Assembly (NCBI GenBank): GCA_964450185.1
Contig: CAYVCL010000002.1
Location: forward strand, 1 to 64,000
From: RUG11237 sp964450185
GTDB taxonomy: Bacteria; Bacillota; Clostridia; Lachnospirales; Lachnospiraceae
DNA: 64,000 bases
Direction: 5' to 3'
The translations under genes and the position numbers were made by a program. Shown piece by piece: positions 44,961 to 56,800 of the stretch. The notes below the pieces were generated by a model that saw only the letters and a list, made by a program, of their open reading frames with translations, did not search any database and had not been told where the DNA came from. The first letter of the stretch is position 1. Every line of letters starts with the position of its first letter.

Positions 44961-45617
44961 TTATCCTTCAAATAAAATAACTTCTTTGTCTACCACACCA
45001 AAATACACGTCTTCCTGCCGTTCCATTTCTGCCCTTCCATTGGTCCCCTCGGTAATCTCAGCTTCCACAAAACCATACTGGGAAACAGGAACCAACGCCG
45101 TCACTTTTACATTTTCTGCGTAATCGGATTCTAATATCTTAATGTCACGCTGTGCCAACAGATATTGCACTTTTCCGATTCCATTGTAATCTGTGGTAAT
45201 CCTTAATTTGGCAGCTAACTGCTTTTCCACAATAACGCTATTTGCAATTCCTTCTTGGGTTGCTTTTGTGTAGGCCCGCACAAGACCACCTGTTCCAAGG
45301 AGTGTTCCGCCAAAATATCTGGTAACAACCACAACAATATTTCGAATCCCCATGCCTCTTAACACTTCCAACATAGGTTTTCCTGCCGTTCCTCCCGGTT
45401 CTCCGTCATCACTGCAGCGCTCCAGCTCTCCTCTAGAGCCAATCACATAAGCGGAACAGTTGTGTCTGGCATCCCAATACTTTTTTTTCATTTTTTCGAT
45501 AAAAGCAATCGCTTCTTCTTCACTTTCCACTGCTTCTACCGTAGCGATAAAACGGGATTTCTTTTCTACAATTTCCCCCTCACCGCCTAAATATACACAT
45601 TTATAACTCTCTACCAT
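44961..45617 (-). CDS. YigZ/IMPACT-family protein
   Basis: The 218-residue protein has the UPF0029 N-terminal domain (KSRFIATVEAVESEEEAIAF, ARHNCSAYVIG, then DDGEPGGTAGKPMLEVL) and a DUF1949 C-terminal domain. IMPACT-like proteins in eukaryotes act on translation control; bacterial function is unclear. The ATG at 45617 follows TTAGGTG. It lies upstream of thyA with 15 bases between, possibly in the same operon. Confidence 0.9.
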   Translation of the reverse strand: MVESYKCVYLGGEGEIVEKKSRFIATVEAVESEEEAIAFIEKMKKKYWDARHNCSAYVIGSRGELERCSDDGEPGGTAGKPMLEVLRGMGIRNIVVVVTRYFGGTLLGTGGLVRAYTKATQEGIANSVIVEKQLAAKLRITTDYNGIGKVQYLLAQRDIKILESDYAENVKVTALVPVSQYGFVEAEITEGTNGRAEMERQEDVYFGVVDKEVILFEG

Positions 45618-45663
45618 ATTTTTCACCTAACGTTTTTATTCACAACTTTATAGTATACCTCAA

Positions 45664-45695
45664 AAAACGACAGACATCAACCGATATCTGCCGTC
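45664..45695 (-). terminator. Terminator of the penicillin-binding protein gene
   Basis: On the minus strand ACGGCAGA and TCTGTCGT form an imperfect stem with one mismatch around about 16 bases, followed by TTTTTTG. It lies 23 bases after the stop codon. Confidence 0.75.
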
Positions 45696-45717
45696 TTCTT
45701 ATCTGTTTTTATTAAGT

Positions 45718-48501
45718 TTATTGCCCGACTGGTAATCCTGTAGACTGGTCAATCACGCCACCGTCGGCACCCATATCATCAGAAGGTAACACTGCTTCTG
45801 TTGTCTGCCCCGTCTGAGTTTGCTGGGTTTCTGTTCCCGTCTGAGTTCCCGGCACCTGCGTCTGGGTTCCCGGCACTTCCGTCTGATTCTGGTTTGTGGT
45901 TACGGTACCATTATTTACCGTACCAGTACCTCCGTGAAGTGGACAACCTGCCGCAATGGCATCCGCTGAAATTTCATACGGAGAATCTGCTGTAGCACTT
46001 GCATAGCGGCTTCCATCTGCTCTTGTCACATAACTGCTGTCTGGTCTTATAATAAATACTTGTGACGATTGCTGGATAAATGGACAATTTTCACCTGCAA
46101 ATGCCCCTGACATAGCACAAATATTTACTCGAACATGTGTATCGCAATATTCTGTAGGAACGGTTCCCTCTGCAAAAATTTCTGTAATAACCTGACTTCC
46201 TCTTGGATCGCAGTCACATAAACCGGAACGCGCCAACTTACCAGACTTCTTACATACAGAAGCTGTCACGATTCCATCCGGTTTTTCAAAATCTTTTTCT
46301 TCCAGATTTTCGTGAACTCTGGTCATTATGTTTTTCCAAATCTTCTTATGGAAATTCTTTTCATCTCCCTCTAAGGAAAGATTGTTATCATAACCAGCCC
46401 ATACTGTTGCTGTATAATATGGTGTGTATCCTGCAAACCATACGTCTTTATTGCTGGATGTGGTACCTGTTTTACCTGCCACATGCTGACCGCTGACAGC
46501 ACATGCTCCACCGGTTCCTTTGGTTACTACATCTTCCATGGCATCTGTTAAAAGATATGCTGTGGTGGGCTTAATAACCTGTGTTGTCTGTGGTATATTT
46601 TCTAATAATACTTTGCCATCCTTGTCCAGAATCTTGGTGTAATAAATTGGTTTAATATATGTTCCACCGTTGGCAATGGCTGCATAAGCTGCATTTAATT
46701 CAATATTTTTAATACCATCGGTAATACCGCCCAATGCCAATGCCTGAATTACATCCGATTCCACGCCACCACTTGCATTTACTCTACGTTCTACCAAAGT
46801 AGTAAATCCAAAGTTTTTCAAATAATTAAATCCAAGCTGTGGTGTAATGTCTGTTATTGTCTTAACTGCTACAATATTTAAAGACTGTTCAATACCATAA
46901 CGAATGGTACATAATCCTTTGTATCCTGAACTATACCAGTTACTTACTTTACGTCCGTTGCTGTAATAGTATTCTGTATCATCCTGTACCGTTGCCAGTG
47001 TCATGCCTGCACTGTCTAATGCCGGTGCATAAGCTGCCAACACCTTAAAAGTAGACCCCGGCTGACGCACTGTATTTGTCGCTCTGTTTAAAGTAAGACT
47101 TGCTTCCTTAGTTCCTCGTCCACCTACCAATGCTTTTACATATCCTGTGGACTGATCCATAATTGTGAAAGAACACTGTGGCTGCGGTGTAATTGTAACC
47201 TTTTCACCAATAACTTCATCACCGGCTCCCACATTTGCTGCCTTATATTTTTCCACATAAGATCTTGCTGTTTCTTCATCACTAAATACTAAATCAAAGT
47301 CACTGCCTTCGATTTCTTTAAAATAGCTTTCTAACATTTCCTTACTATGGTTAACAATTTCACCATCGGCTGTTTTTACTGACAATTCATAAGAAAGTGC
47401 CACCTTTGTTCCGGAAGGGTAATTGTCCATATTTGCAAATTCTTCATCGCAGATTTTCTGAATTTCTGCATCCTGAGCAGTATAAATTTTCAAACCGCCA
47501 CTGTACAATGCATAATATGCCTGTGTAGATGTGTAACCTAACTGTTCCTGTAAATCTTTCATTACTTCTTCTGTAAGCTCATCCACGTAATAGCTGTAAA
47601 TCTTTGTTTCTTCTGTATCAGAATTTACAATCTGTATTCTTCCATAGACATCATCATTCATTGCACTTTCATATTCCTGTTCCGTAATGTAGCCCTGTTC
47701 CTTCATATTATCCAATACTTTTTTTCTTCTCTCCGCATTGTACTCCGGATGAGAAATTGGATTATATTTGGATGGGTTCTGAGTAATGGCTGCTATAACT
47801 GCACATTCTGAAATATTAAGTTCTGAAACATCTTTATTAAAGTATCTCTTAGATGCAGCCTGAACTCCCAATGTATTTTGTCCCAGGTTAATGGTATTCA
47901 AGTAATTTTCCATTACTTCTTCTTTGCTCATAACCTTACTTAATTCTATCGCAAGGTACTGTTCCTGAATCTTTCTTTTTACCTTTTCAATGTTGGATTC
48001 CCCATTCACCCATTCCGTAAATACATTATTTTTAATCAACTGCTGAGTGATCGTACTTGCACCTTCTGAGAAGTGGAATCCGTTTGTAACTCCCTTTACT
48101 CCGGCTCTGATAATTCCCTTCACGTCAATTCCATTATGTTCATAAAAACGCTCGTCCTCAATCGCCACAAAAGCATTCTGAAGATTTTTCGGCACTTTAT
48201 CGATAGATACCGGAATACGATTAGAATTTTGTGCCACCAGTTTTACAATTTCATTTCCTTCCTGGTCGTACACAAAGGTCGAATATCCGGTTGGAACTAC
48301 ATTGATTTCTGAAATATCAGGTGCACTGTCGATTATTCCATTTACGACTCCAAAGCCGGCAAATATTGCAAACACAATAACTGCTACAAAGCAGATTAAT
48401 GTTGTCTTAAAAAAAGTCAAAAAGAATTTCTTTCCAACCCTTGCCTTCTTTGATGCAATTGCCTTTTGCTTTTTGGAAGTCTTATTTTTACCGTAATTCA
48501 T
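45718..48501 (-). CDS. Class A penicillin-binding protein (PBP1A type)
   Basis: The 927-residue protein polymerises and cross-links peptidoglycan. One membrane anchor (about 28-52) is followed by a GT51 glycosyltransferase (EDERFYEHNGIDVKG near 112). The transpeptidase has the active Ser in QPGSTFKVL near 480, SLN near 530 and KTGTTSSNKD near 680. A Cys-bearing region (about 770-830) and a low-complexity Thr/Gln/Pro/Gly tail with the repeat PGTQTQVPGTQT end the protein. AAGGAGG precedes the ATG. It stands divergent from the phosphopantetheinyl transferase gene. Confidence 0.93.
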   Translation of the reverse strand: MNYGKNKTSKKQKAIASKKARVGKKFFLTFFKTTLICFVAVIVFAIFAGFGVVNGIIDSAPDISEINVVPTGYSTFVYDQEGNEIVKLVAQNSNRIPVSIDKVPKNLQNAFVAIEDERFYEHNGIDVKGIIRAGVKGVTNGFHFSEGASTITQQLIKNNVFTEWVNGESNIEKVKRKIQEQYLAIELSKVMSKEEVMENYLNTINLGQNTLGVQAASKRYFNKDVSELNISECAVIAAITQNPSKYNPISHPEYNAERRKKVLDNMKEQGYITEQEYESAMNDDVYGRIQIVNSDTEETKIYSYYVDELTEEVMKDLQEQLGYTSTQAYYALYSGGLKIYTAQDAEIQKICDEEFANMDNYPSGTKVALSYELSVKTADGEIVNHSKEMLESYFKEIEGSDFDLVFSDEETARSYVEKYKAANVGAGDEVIGEKVTITPQPQCSFTIMDQSTGYVKALVGGRGTKEASLTLNRATNTVRQPGSTFKVLAAYAPALDSAGMTLATVQDDTEYYYSNGRKVSNWYSSGYKGLCTIRYGIEQSLNIVAVKTITDITPQLGFNYLKNFGFTTLVERRVNASGGVESDVIQALALGGITDGIKNIELNAAYAAIANGGTYIKPIYYTKILDKDGKVLLENIPQTTQVIKPTTAYLLTDAMEDVVTKGTGGACAVSGQHVAGKTGTTSSNKDVWFAGYTPYYTATVWAGYDNNLSLEGDEKNFHKKIWKNIMTRVHENLEEKDFEKPDGIVTASVCKKSGKLARSGLCDCDPRGSQVITEIFAEGTVPTEYCDTHVRVNICAMSGAFAGENCPFIQQSSQVFIIRPDSSYVTRADGSRYASATADSPYEISADAIAAGCPLHGGTGTVNNGTVTTNQNQTEVPGTQTQVPGTQTGTETQQTQTGQTTEAVLPSDDMGADGGVIDQSTGLPVGQ

Positions 48502-48676
48502 TGACTTGCCTCCTTATTTTGGTTACACCAAGAAACATTATAACAAAGATATTATCTTTTATAAAGCAAAATTCACAATTTTTTAAAGAACTTTAAGAAT
48601 TTAGATTTATCTTGTCGCTTTTTTCCTTTAAATTTCAGGTGGTTATTAATATTTTTTTTCATTAGTTTATGTTTTG

Positions 48677-48705
48677 TTGCTTTCTTTATTCTACTTTGCT
48701 AAAAT
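48677..48705 (+). promoter_or_regulatory. Promoter of the phosphopantetheinyl transferase gene
   Basis: TTGCTT (48677-48682) and TAAAAT (48700-48705) are 17 bases apart. The ATG follows at 48741. The rest of the 239-base gap back to the penicillin-binding protein gene is AT-rich, with no further clear signal. Confidence 0.6.
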
Positions 48706-48740
48706 ATTTTCAAATGTTTTTAGTAAAGGAAGGAACTTTT

Positions 48741-49397
48741 ATGCATATCAAAATTATTACGATTCCATCGACACTCAACTATTCCCATCTGCTTTCCTAT
48801 CTCCCACTTATATCTAAGGCTCGCCAAGAAAAAATTTCAAATTACCAACATGAACCCTCCAAAATTACGTCCCTATTGAGTGAACTTCTTATTCGATATA
48901 CTATATGTCATCAACTACACCTAAAAAATACTGATATTACCTTTTTTACAAACTCCTATAGAAAACTTTTTTTACAGAATGTATCAAACTTTCAATTTTC
49001 ATTATCTCATTCTCAAAATGGAATTGCCTTTGCTTTCCATCATCTTTCTATGCCTATAGGTATTGATATAGAAGAAATTTCGGCACCTCATTTTGATATT
49101 GCCAAACGTTTCTTTACCCAATCTGAAAATGATTATATCCATTCTCATCAAAACCCTACCGAAGCCTTTTATGAAATATGGACCCAAAAAGAAGCTTATG
49201 TGAAAATGAAAGGAACCGGTTTCATTAACATTTCTCCATCTGATTTTGATGTCACCACACCTAAAAAAAAGCCCCTACTTTTCACACAAAAAGTAGGAAC
49301 TTTTATGGTATCTTTGTGTCGTGAAGAAGCCATTACAGCCAAACCTGACATCGAAATGCTTTCCCTCCATCAGATACTTACATTTTTTACTGTTTAA
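48741..49397 (+). CDS. Sfp-type 4'-phosphopantetheinyl transferase
   Basis: The 218-residue enzyme transfers phosphopantetheine from CoA to the carrier Ser of NRPS PCP domains, making them active. Family motifs are present: FQFSLSHSQNG (about 85), IGIDIEEI (about 112) and FYEIWTQKEAYVKMKGTG (about 150), with the metal-binding Asp/Glu and the WxxKEA core. The ATG at 48741 follows AAGGAAGG; an earlier in-frame ATG at 48669 would precede the promoter -10. It converges with the thioesterase gene, overlapping it by 11 bases at the 3' ends, so it has its own control within the NRPS locus. Confidence 0.93.
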   Translation: MHIKIITIPSTLNYSHLLSYLPLISKARQEKISNYQHEPSKITSLLSELLIRYTICHQLHLKNTDITFFTNSYRKLFLQNVSNFQFSLSHSQNGIAFAFHHLSMPIGIDIEEISAPHFDIAKRFFTQSENDYIHSHQNPTEAFYEIWTQKEAYVKMKGTGFINISPSDFDVTTPKKKPLLFTQKVGTFMVSLCREEAITAKPDIEMLSLHQILTFFTV

Positions 49398-50109
49398 CTT
49401 CATTTCTTTCTATTGTGGTTTGAATGATATTTAACATTTTTTCCTGATTTTCAAATTCCTCAAATAAAAAGAAGTGTCCACCGTTTAATTCATGAAAAAT
49501 CATTTTTTCTCCATACAGTTTTTTCCAATCCTCCATCTCTTTTTGAGGATACACCTCATTGCTACCACGAACAACAACTGCAGCACCTGAAATTGTCGGA
49601 ATCTCTGTATCTGCCTTATAATGCTCAATCGCACTATAATCATTTACTACAATCTGTTTCATTAATTTCATCATTTCTTCACATTCAAGAATTTCCTCCG
49701 GCGTCCCACCCATCTGAGTCAACAATTCTTTCACCTGCTCTACTGTCATGTTTTCACATTCCGTAAATTCCGGTTCTGTCCCAGGTGGTTCACTTGCAAG
49801 AAAAAAAACTGCTTCCGGCAAACGTTTTTTTTCCTTTTCTATCACTTTTAATAATTCATAGCAAACCAAACTTCCCATACTATATCCTAATAAGCAATAG
49901 GCTTCCTCCAATTGTTCCTTCATGCTTCTATAAGCCTCCAATGCCATTTCTTCTATGCGATTTAATAATGGTTCCATAAAACGAGCTCCATGTCCCGGAT
50001 ATTCGTATGGTATAATCTCAAACTCAGTTTCTACATTTTTACTCCATTCATAGAAAACATTTGCATTTCCCACAGCATACGGAAATGCAAAAATCTTTAT
50101 TCTACTCAT
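49387..50109 (-). CDS. Type II thioesterase of the NRPS locus
   Basis: The 240-residue alpha/beta hydrolase should clear wrong or stalled groups from PCP domains. FAFPYAVGNANVFYEW opens it, the nucleophile Ser is in LGYSMGSLVCYE (about 75), and the His in NGGHFFLFE (about 215). Where SrfTEII-type enzymes have the catalytic Asp (a GxxDD-like segment near 190) this protein reads RGSNEVYP, so the acid may be Glu or sit elsewhere. Its ATG overlaps the TSUP stop as ATGA. Last gene of the leftward NRPS operon. Confidence 0.9.
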   Translation of the reverse strand: MSRIKIFAFPYAVGNANVFYEWSKNVETEFEIIPYEYPGHGARFMEPLLNRIEEMALEAYRSMKEQLEEAYCLLGYSMGSLVCYELLKVIEKEKKRLPEAVFFLASEPPGTEPEFTECENMTVEQVKELLTQMGGTPEEILECEEMMKLMKQIVVNDYSAIEHYKADTEIPTISGAAVVVRGSNEVYPQKEMEDWKKLYGEKMIFHELNGGHFFLFEEFENQEKMLNIIQTTIERNEVKQ

Positions 50110-50888
50110 AAAATGGAAATGGCATAGATGATTGCCATTATTGTACCTGCTGCGACCATAACAATTCCTGTAATGCGGTTCACCTTTACGGAATCTGTTC
50201 TATTAGCGTATCTCGAAGACCAAACTGCACCAATAGCTGTAAAAATAATACACAAAATCAACACCGGCCAACTGGCTACTTTACTTACGGTAAAGTGTGT
50301 AATTGCTCCTAATAATGCTGTAAATGTCATAATAAACACACTGGTTCCGACTGCCTTTTTCAGACTGTATCCCATAAAGATAGTTAATGCAATTAGCATA
50401 TTCATACCTCCACCAGAACCTGTAATTCCACAAATCAACCCAATCCAGATTCCCGAACCTACCGCCATAATAATGTTCCACACTTTCGAACGATTTTTAT
50501 TTCGTTCACTTTCCTCTGAGGATGGTTTAATAATAAATTTTAAACCCATTAGAATTAATAAATAAATGGACACATTTCCCATCACGGTTTGTGGAAAAAA
50601 AGAAGCGATATAACTACCAATTAAAGTTGCTGCCAAAACTGCTATCATCATATAAATACTATTTTTAATATCAATGTTCTTCTGCTTATGATAAATAATT
50701 GCTGAAAATGCGGAGGCAAGCACATCAGAAGCAAGGGCAATTCCTACCGCATCATATGGTGAAATTCCTAAAAAAGTAATTAGGAACGGACTAATAATAA
50801 CTGCCGCTGACAGTCCAGCAAATCCTGTTACAACACCGGCTCCAAGACCTGCTACTGCACACACTATAAGTATTGTTAACATTTTCAT
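50106..50888 (-). CDS. TauE/SafE (TSUP) family permease in the NRPS operon
   Basis: The 260-residue protein has eight membrane helices in two halves, each with a TSUP signature (GFAGLSAAVIISPFLITFLG near 22 and GITGSGGGMNMLIALTIFMG near 160). TSUP proteins carry sulfur-containing anions such as sulfite, thiosulfate or sulfonates, or organosulfur compounds. Here it lies between an NRPS predicted to use two cysteines and a thioesterase, coupled to both. Sulfur supply for cysteine or export of a sulfur-bearing product are both possible. AGGAGT precedes the ATG, inside the end of the NRPS gene. Confidence 0.9.
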   Translation of the reverse strand: MKMLTILIVCAVAGLGAGVVTGFAGLSAAVIISPFLITFLGISPYDAVGIALASDVLASAFSAIIYHKQKNIDIKNSIYMMIAVLAATLIGSYIASFFPQTVMGNVSIYLLILMGLKFIIKPSSEESERNKNRSKVWNIIMAVGSGIWIGLICGITGSGGGMNMLIALTIFMGYSLKKAVGTSVFIMTFTALLGAITHFTVSKVASWPVLILCIIFTAIGAVWSSRYANRTDSVKVNRITGIVMVAAGTIMAIIYAISIL

Positions 50889-50894
50889 TTACTC

Positions 50895-53800
50895 CTATTC
50901 TTTATAACCTAATACTACTAATACATCTTCTATCTGTTTCTTCGTAACCTTTGGCCATTCAAAACCCAATCGCGTTAATATTGCACAAGTTTTATCATTC
51001 TTATATTGATATGCAAGTGTCTGCTTAATTTCTCCATCTGCCATTGTTAAAGTTAAAAGATGTGACATATCGTTGCTTAATTCTTTCAAATGTCCGAATA
51101 CATATTCAAAAAATGCTTTTATTTCCATGATATTTACATTCATTTCGTTTTCTCTGCAATACTGTGCGAAACGTCCTAAACTCATACGGTCTGAATTAAA
51201 AATATGATAAATATGACCTTTTTCTTTTACTTTCATAAGTGCAAATACTGCCTTCGCCGCATAATCAACATAGGTCATATCGAACATTTCTCCCCTCATG
51301 TCGGGTACGTGTCCGATACGCAATATAGTTTCTAACATTTGGAATAAGGCATTTTCTTCCGCATTCATCTGAAAAATTCCTCTTTCGTAGCTTTGTACCA
51401 AAAATCCCAAACGGAAAATTTTTACCCTCTTTCCACTTTGTTGCATTTTTTCCACAATTTCTTCTGCATTAATTTTGGATTGAATATAAAAATTATCTGA
51501 TTTTTCTCCAACACTGGTGTAATCTTCCGTGTATGCAACATCCGACTCGTTTCTTCCTAAAGTATATCCTGCCGACAAGGTAGAAATAAATATAAATTGT
51601 TTTTCTCGCCCTTGTTCCATAAGCTCTGCAACATGCTTTGTTCCCTGAATATTTATTTTTTCAAATACGGACCATAAACCATAATGTTTCACAAGCGTTG
51701 CTGCATGAATGATACAATCTACCTTCTCACCGAGCCATTGATACGTTTCTTCTTTCATACCCATCCGTTCATCCGAAACATCTCCCTCAAGCACTGTAAT
51801 ACGATGCTTAAATTCTTGATACAAATTTCTTTCCGGAACATAAAATTTCAAAGCATTTTCAAAGCGTTCTTCTACTGTTTCTTCTGTTTTAGTTGCACGT
51901 ATCAAAGTTGTTACTTTTGCATTGGTTTGCAATAAAATTTCCACAATTAAATGTGCTGCAAAAAATCCGGCTCCTCCGGTAATAAAATAATGTTCAAAGT
52001 CATCTGTCTGTTGGAATGAAGGAGCTTGATATTTCATCTTATATTTCTCATATGCTTCTGTAAAATATGCCGTAGCCTGATAAGATTCCATCATTTCTAC
52101 CCATTCTTCTAATCTTTGGGCATTTTTCAAATCCATATTTTCACTAAAAACTGCCACTTTTGCTATTTGTTCAATTGTATTATATCGGAAAATATCCGGT
52201 AATTGAATTTTTAATCCTTGCTTTTCTGCCATAGAAATGAATTTCATTCCTTTGATGGAGTTTCCGCCAAGTTCAAAGAAATTTTGTCTGACACCTATAT
52301 TTTCTCTTTCCAAAACCTGTTGCCAAATCTGTAAAATCAGATTTTCTTTTTCATTCTCCGGCTGCATATATCTGGTATCCTCTTCCACTTTTACCATTGG
52401 AAGTGCCTTTCTATCTACCTTTCCATTGACACTTAATGGAAACTGTTCCAATTTTACAAACGCCGATGGTATCATATATACTGGAAGCGTCTTTTCTAGT
52501 CGCCCCTTTAATTTTTGTAAATCAACACTATCTTTTGCTCTTTCTGTATAGAATAACACTAAACAAGTATCCGCCTTCTCCTGTTTTTGCACAACAACAA
52601 CCGCATCCTTAACTGTTTCTTCTTCGGTTGCTTTTGCTTCGATTTCTCCTATTTCAATACGAAATCCCCTGATTTTTACCTGACCGTCTATTCTGCCTGT
52701 AAATTCAATGTATTCTCCATGAAATATTCCTGTATCACCGGTTCGATATATACGACCATAATCCGGATGCTCTACAAATACTTCTTGTGTTTTTTCCATA
52801 TCGTTGATATATTCTTTTGCAATGCCAATACCCCCAATGCAAATTTCTCCACGTACACCGTTTGGACATAATTGCATTTGTTCGTCCATAACATATATTT
52901 GTTGATTCTTCAATGGCATACCATAAGGAATGCTTTTCCACTTTGCTTGTAAAGATTTAGGAATCGGATAATAAATAGACCAAATGGATGCCTCCGTAGC
53001 ACCGCCCAAACTGGTTACATTAGCTTTTGAAAAATGTTTTCTTATCTGTTCCGGAAGTTTTAATGGAATCCAATCTCCACTAAGTAATATATTTTTTAAG
53101 GTATCATTTTTACAATCTTCCTGTATAGTCAAAAACATCTCTATTACAGCCGGAACCGAATTCCAAAATGTTACTTGTTCTTCTTTCAACAAGTGTGCAA
53201 CTTCTTTTACATTTCTCTGTTCCTTTACCAATGCCAATTTTGCCCCTGTAGAAAATGCTCCAAAAATATCATACACAGATAAATCAAATCCAAATGATGA
53301 CAACCCAATCAGACAATCGCTTTCTGTTACTTCAAATTTCTCATTAATATCTGCAACCGTATTGGCAGCTCCATTCTGAGTAATGACTACTCCTTTGGGC
53401 TGTCCTGTACTTCCCGAAGTAAAAATAACATACGCAACATCTTCCGGTCTTACATTTTCAGCCTGATAACTTCTGCAATTCTTTATTTCTACATCATTTA
53501 AAAAATCTTCTTTTATGACTAACCTACATTCACTATGCCGGATTATGTATTCCCTTCTTTCTTCCGGATACTCCATATTAATTGGCACATATGCACAGCC
53601 ATATTTCAATACCCCTACAATATAAATAAGTGTAGATATCTGTCGATGACCTTCTATTGCAATATATGATTTTTTTGGTATTTTCTTTTCTTGTAATCTA
53701 TATGCTACTTCATCTGATAAGCGTTCCAATTCATAATAAGTCAGCCTTTTATTATCTGCAACAACAGCTATATTTTCAGAATATTTTGAAAATGCCTGTT

Positions 53801-56800
53801 TCATCATATCGTTTAATGTCAGTTGCTTCTTCTGGTATAACGCCTGTGCTTCTTCATAGGTATCATTATATTTCTGATATTGTTCTTTTACATATTCAGG
53901 TAATTGTATTTTTCCCTCTTCTTCTGTTCCAATACTATTTAACAATTCTATATATTGTTGAAACATTCCATCAATTTGTTCTTCTTCCCAAATTTCCATC
54001 GGATAATCCCACACAATAGATAGCATTCCGTTTTTTTCTGTTACCTGATTATCCAGATATACCTGTGGCGTTCGGGAGATAGAATAAGTTTCTTCCAATA
54101 ATGAATATTTCACTTTTTCATCTTCTGAATATAATGCACAGGTAAAAATATATGGCATTGCCGCTTTCGTTCCTAATGCATATTTATTTGAAATATCCCT
54201 TATAAATTCCACACCGCTGTAATTGCTATGCTCCAAAGTTTCCACCAATGTCTGATTCGTTTTCTCTACTTTGTCCCAGAAATGTTTTTTCTCTCTAAAA
54301 TCCATTTCTACTAACATAATTCTGGTAAAATCTCCAACCAACTCCGCAACCTGCGGGTTAAATGCATAACGATCAAACACGGTTAAATCTAATGCAAAGT
54401 GATTTTGTCCACTCCAATGCTCCAATATCACTCCATACGCTGTACACAAGATTGCTGCTGGTGTTACCTGATACTTAACTCCTAATCTTTTAATGGTTTC
54501 CCACTGTTTCTTTTCAAGGAGTATACTTTTTCTTTGAAATGTTGGTATTTTTCCTTTCACACTTTCTGTATCTACTACTAAAGCAGGGGCTAATGGAAAT
54601 TCATCGATTTTTTGCTTCCAATACTGTTTATCTTCTTCATAAATCTCTGATTCTTTCAATTTCTCCATTGCCACGCAGTAATCTCTAAAAGTAAATTCTG
54701 ATTCCTTTACCTCCAACTGTGTATCTTGATAATAAGCCATCAATTCCCGTTCCACCATCAGCAAGCTGGCAGCATCTACAACTAATATGTCAATTCCAAA
54801 ACAAATTTTAACTCTTGTTTCACTTAAGCGATACGCTTCCATTCGAAACAATGGCCATTGTTCTAAGTCAAAAACCTCCTCTGACATTTCTTTACGAATA
54901 CTCTTTAATATATTTTCCTGCTCCTTTTTTGATAACGTTGAAATGTCATGATATGGAATTTCATACTTCTCTACTGTTTTCAGAATTTTCTGAGAATTCC
55001 GACTTGATAATACCGTTCGTAACATTGCATGTTTTGCAATTACCTTATTGAGAGCCTCTTCCATTCTTTCAATTTCGACATTACCATCCAACTCCGTATA
55101 ATAATGTGTAGAAAATCCTCCTAATTCAAACTCTACACTTCTTCCCATAATGTATGCCTGCTGTATTTCATTACACTGGAATTCTTCATACTTTTCCTTC
55201 GTGTTAGGTTTTACATATTTCAAATGTTCCGGCAACAGTCTTTTTTTACGAATTCCGGTTCCATCATCAGCGTCAATCATGGCACTTAATGCTTTGATTG
55301 TCTGATTTTGATACAGCTCTGAAAGACTAAAAAACAATCCCTTTCGCTCGCCTTGTGCCACCAATTTCATGCCTTTTATAGAATCTCCACCTAATACGAA
55401 GAAGCTTTCATTAACTCCTATTTCTTGCCTACCAAGCACCTCACTCCATAAGAGTAACATTCTTTCCTCTGTATATGTGGTTGCGCATTCTTTTCCTATA
55501 TTATTCTGGGCCGCCATTATCTTCAACGAATTTTTATCTACCTTTCCGCTTTCTTTCATCGGAAATTCATCTAATCGAATCAATACTGTTGGTATCATAT
55601 ATTCCGGCAATAAACATTGTAATTTTTCTAGTATCTTTTGTTGTGACTGTTGCTTTGAGGAAATATAGAATGCCCCCATACTCTTATCACCACTTGCTTC
55701 TGTCTGATATACGACTACTTCCGCAGCATCTATCTCCTCCATTCCATTCATCGCATTCTGAATTTCTTCCAACTCTATACGAAAGCCCCTTATTTTACAT
55801 TGATTATCTTTTCTCCCAATAAAATACAGACTGCCATCTTCATCCTCCCAAACATAATCTCCTGTAGAATACAAACGTTCCTCTGAGATTTCCGGAATCC
55901 TTACAAACTTTTCATTGGTTAATTCTTCATTTCCAACATACTCTAATGCAACTCCCGCACCGCCAACATAAAGCTCTCCAGGCAGGTTTTTGCATTGAAG
56001 ATTTCCAAAGCAATCCACAACATATCCCGAACTATTATCTAACCTTTTGCCAATAGGTAATGGATTGGTATCGTTTTCCTTTACTAAATGCCATGTAGAA
56101 CACACTGTATTTTCTGTTGGTCCATATGCATTGATTATCATTGCTTCTTTATTTATCTGTGCAGCCCTTTTACCTGTTTCGAAAGAAAGAACATCTCCAC
56201 CGGTAAATATGTATTTCATACCATCGAATATTTTTGCATTTTCTTGTACCATCTTAGTAAACAACGGTGTCGAAAAAAAGCCGGCTGTTATCTTTTCTTT
56301 TTTTATTATTTCTCTTAAACGTTTCAAATCCAACAGTTCTTCTTTTTCAACAATTCTTAAACTCCCTCCATGCAATAATGCTTCATACATTTCTAACGTT
56401 GAGGCATCGAATGCCGGTGTACTTGCCTTTATAAATTTATCTTCTGATGTAAGCTGCACCAATTCTTGCCCAAACACCAACCGAATAATTCCTTTTTGAG
56501 AAATCAATACGGCTTTGGGTGTTCCGGTTGAACCAGAGGTACACATAATATACGCTGGTGCCTCTGCTGTGATTTCTACTTGTTTTGGCTTATTTTCACT
56601 AACCTGTAATTTTACTTCAAGAATTTGATAGTCTTCCAAATAATCCACACTACTCTTAGATACTGCCATAATACAGCCACTATTTGGTATTACATTTAAC
56701 ATTTTTCTCACTCGTTCTTGTGGTGCTTTTGAATCTATCGGGAGATATACTCCTCCTACCTTTAAGACTGCTAAAATAGCCACTACCATTTCTATCGAAT

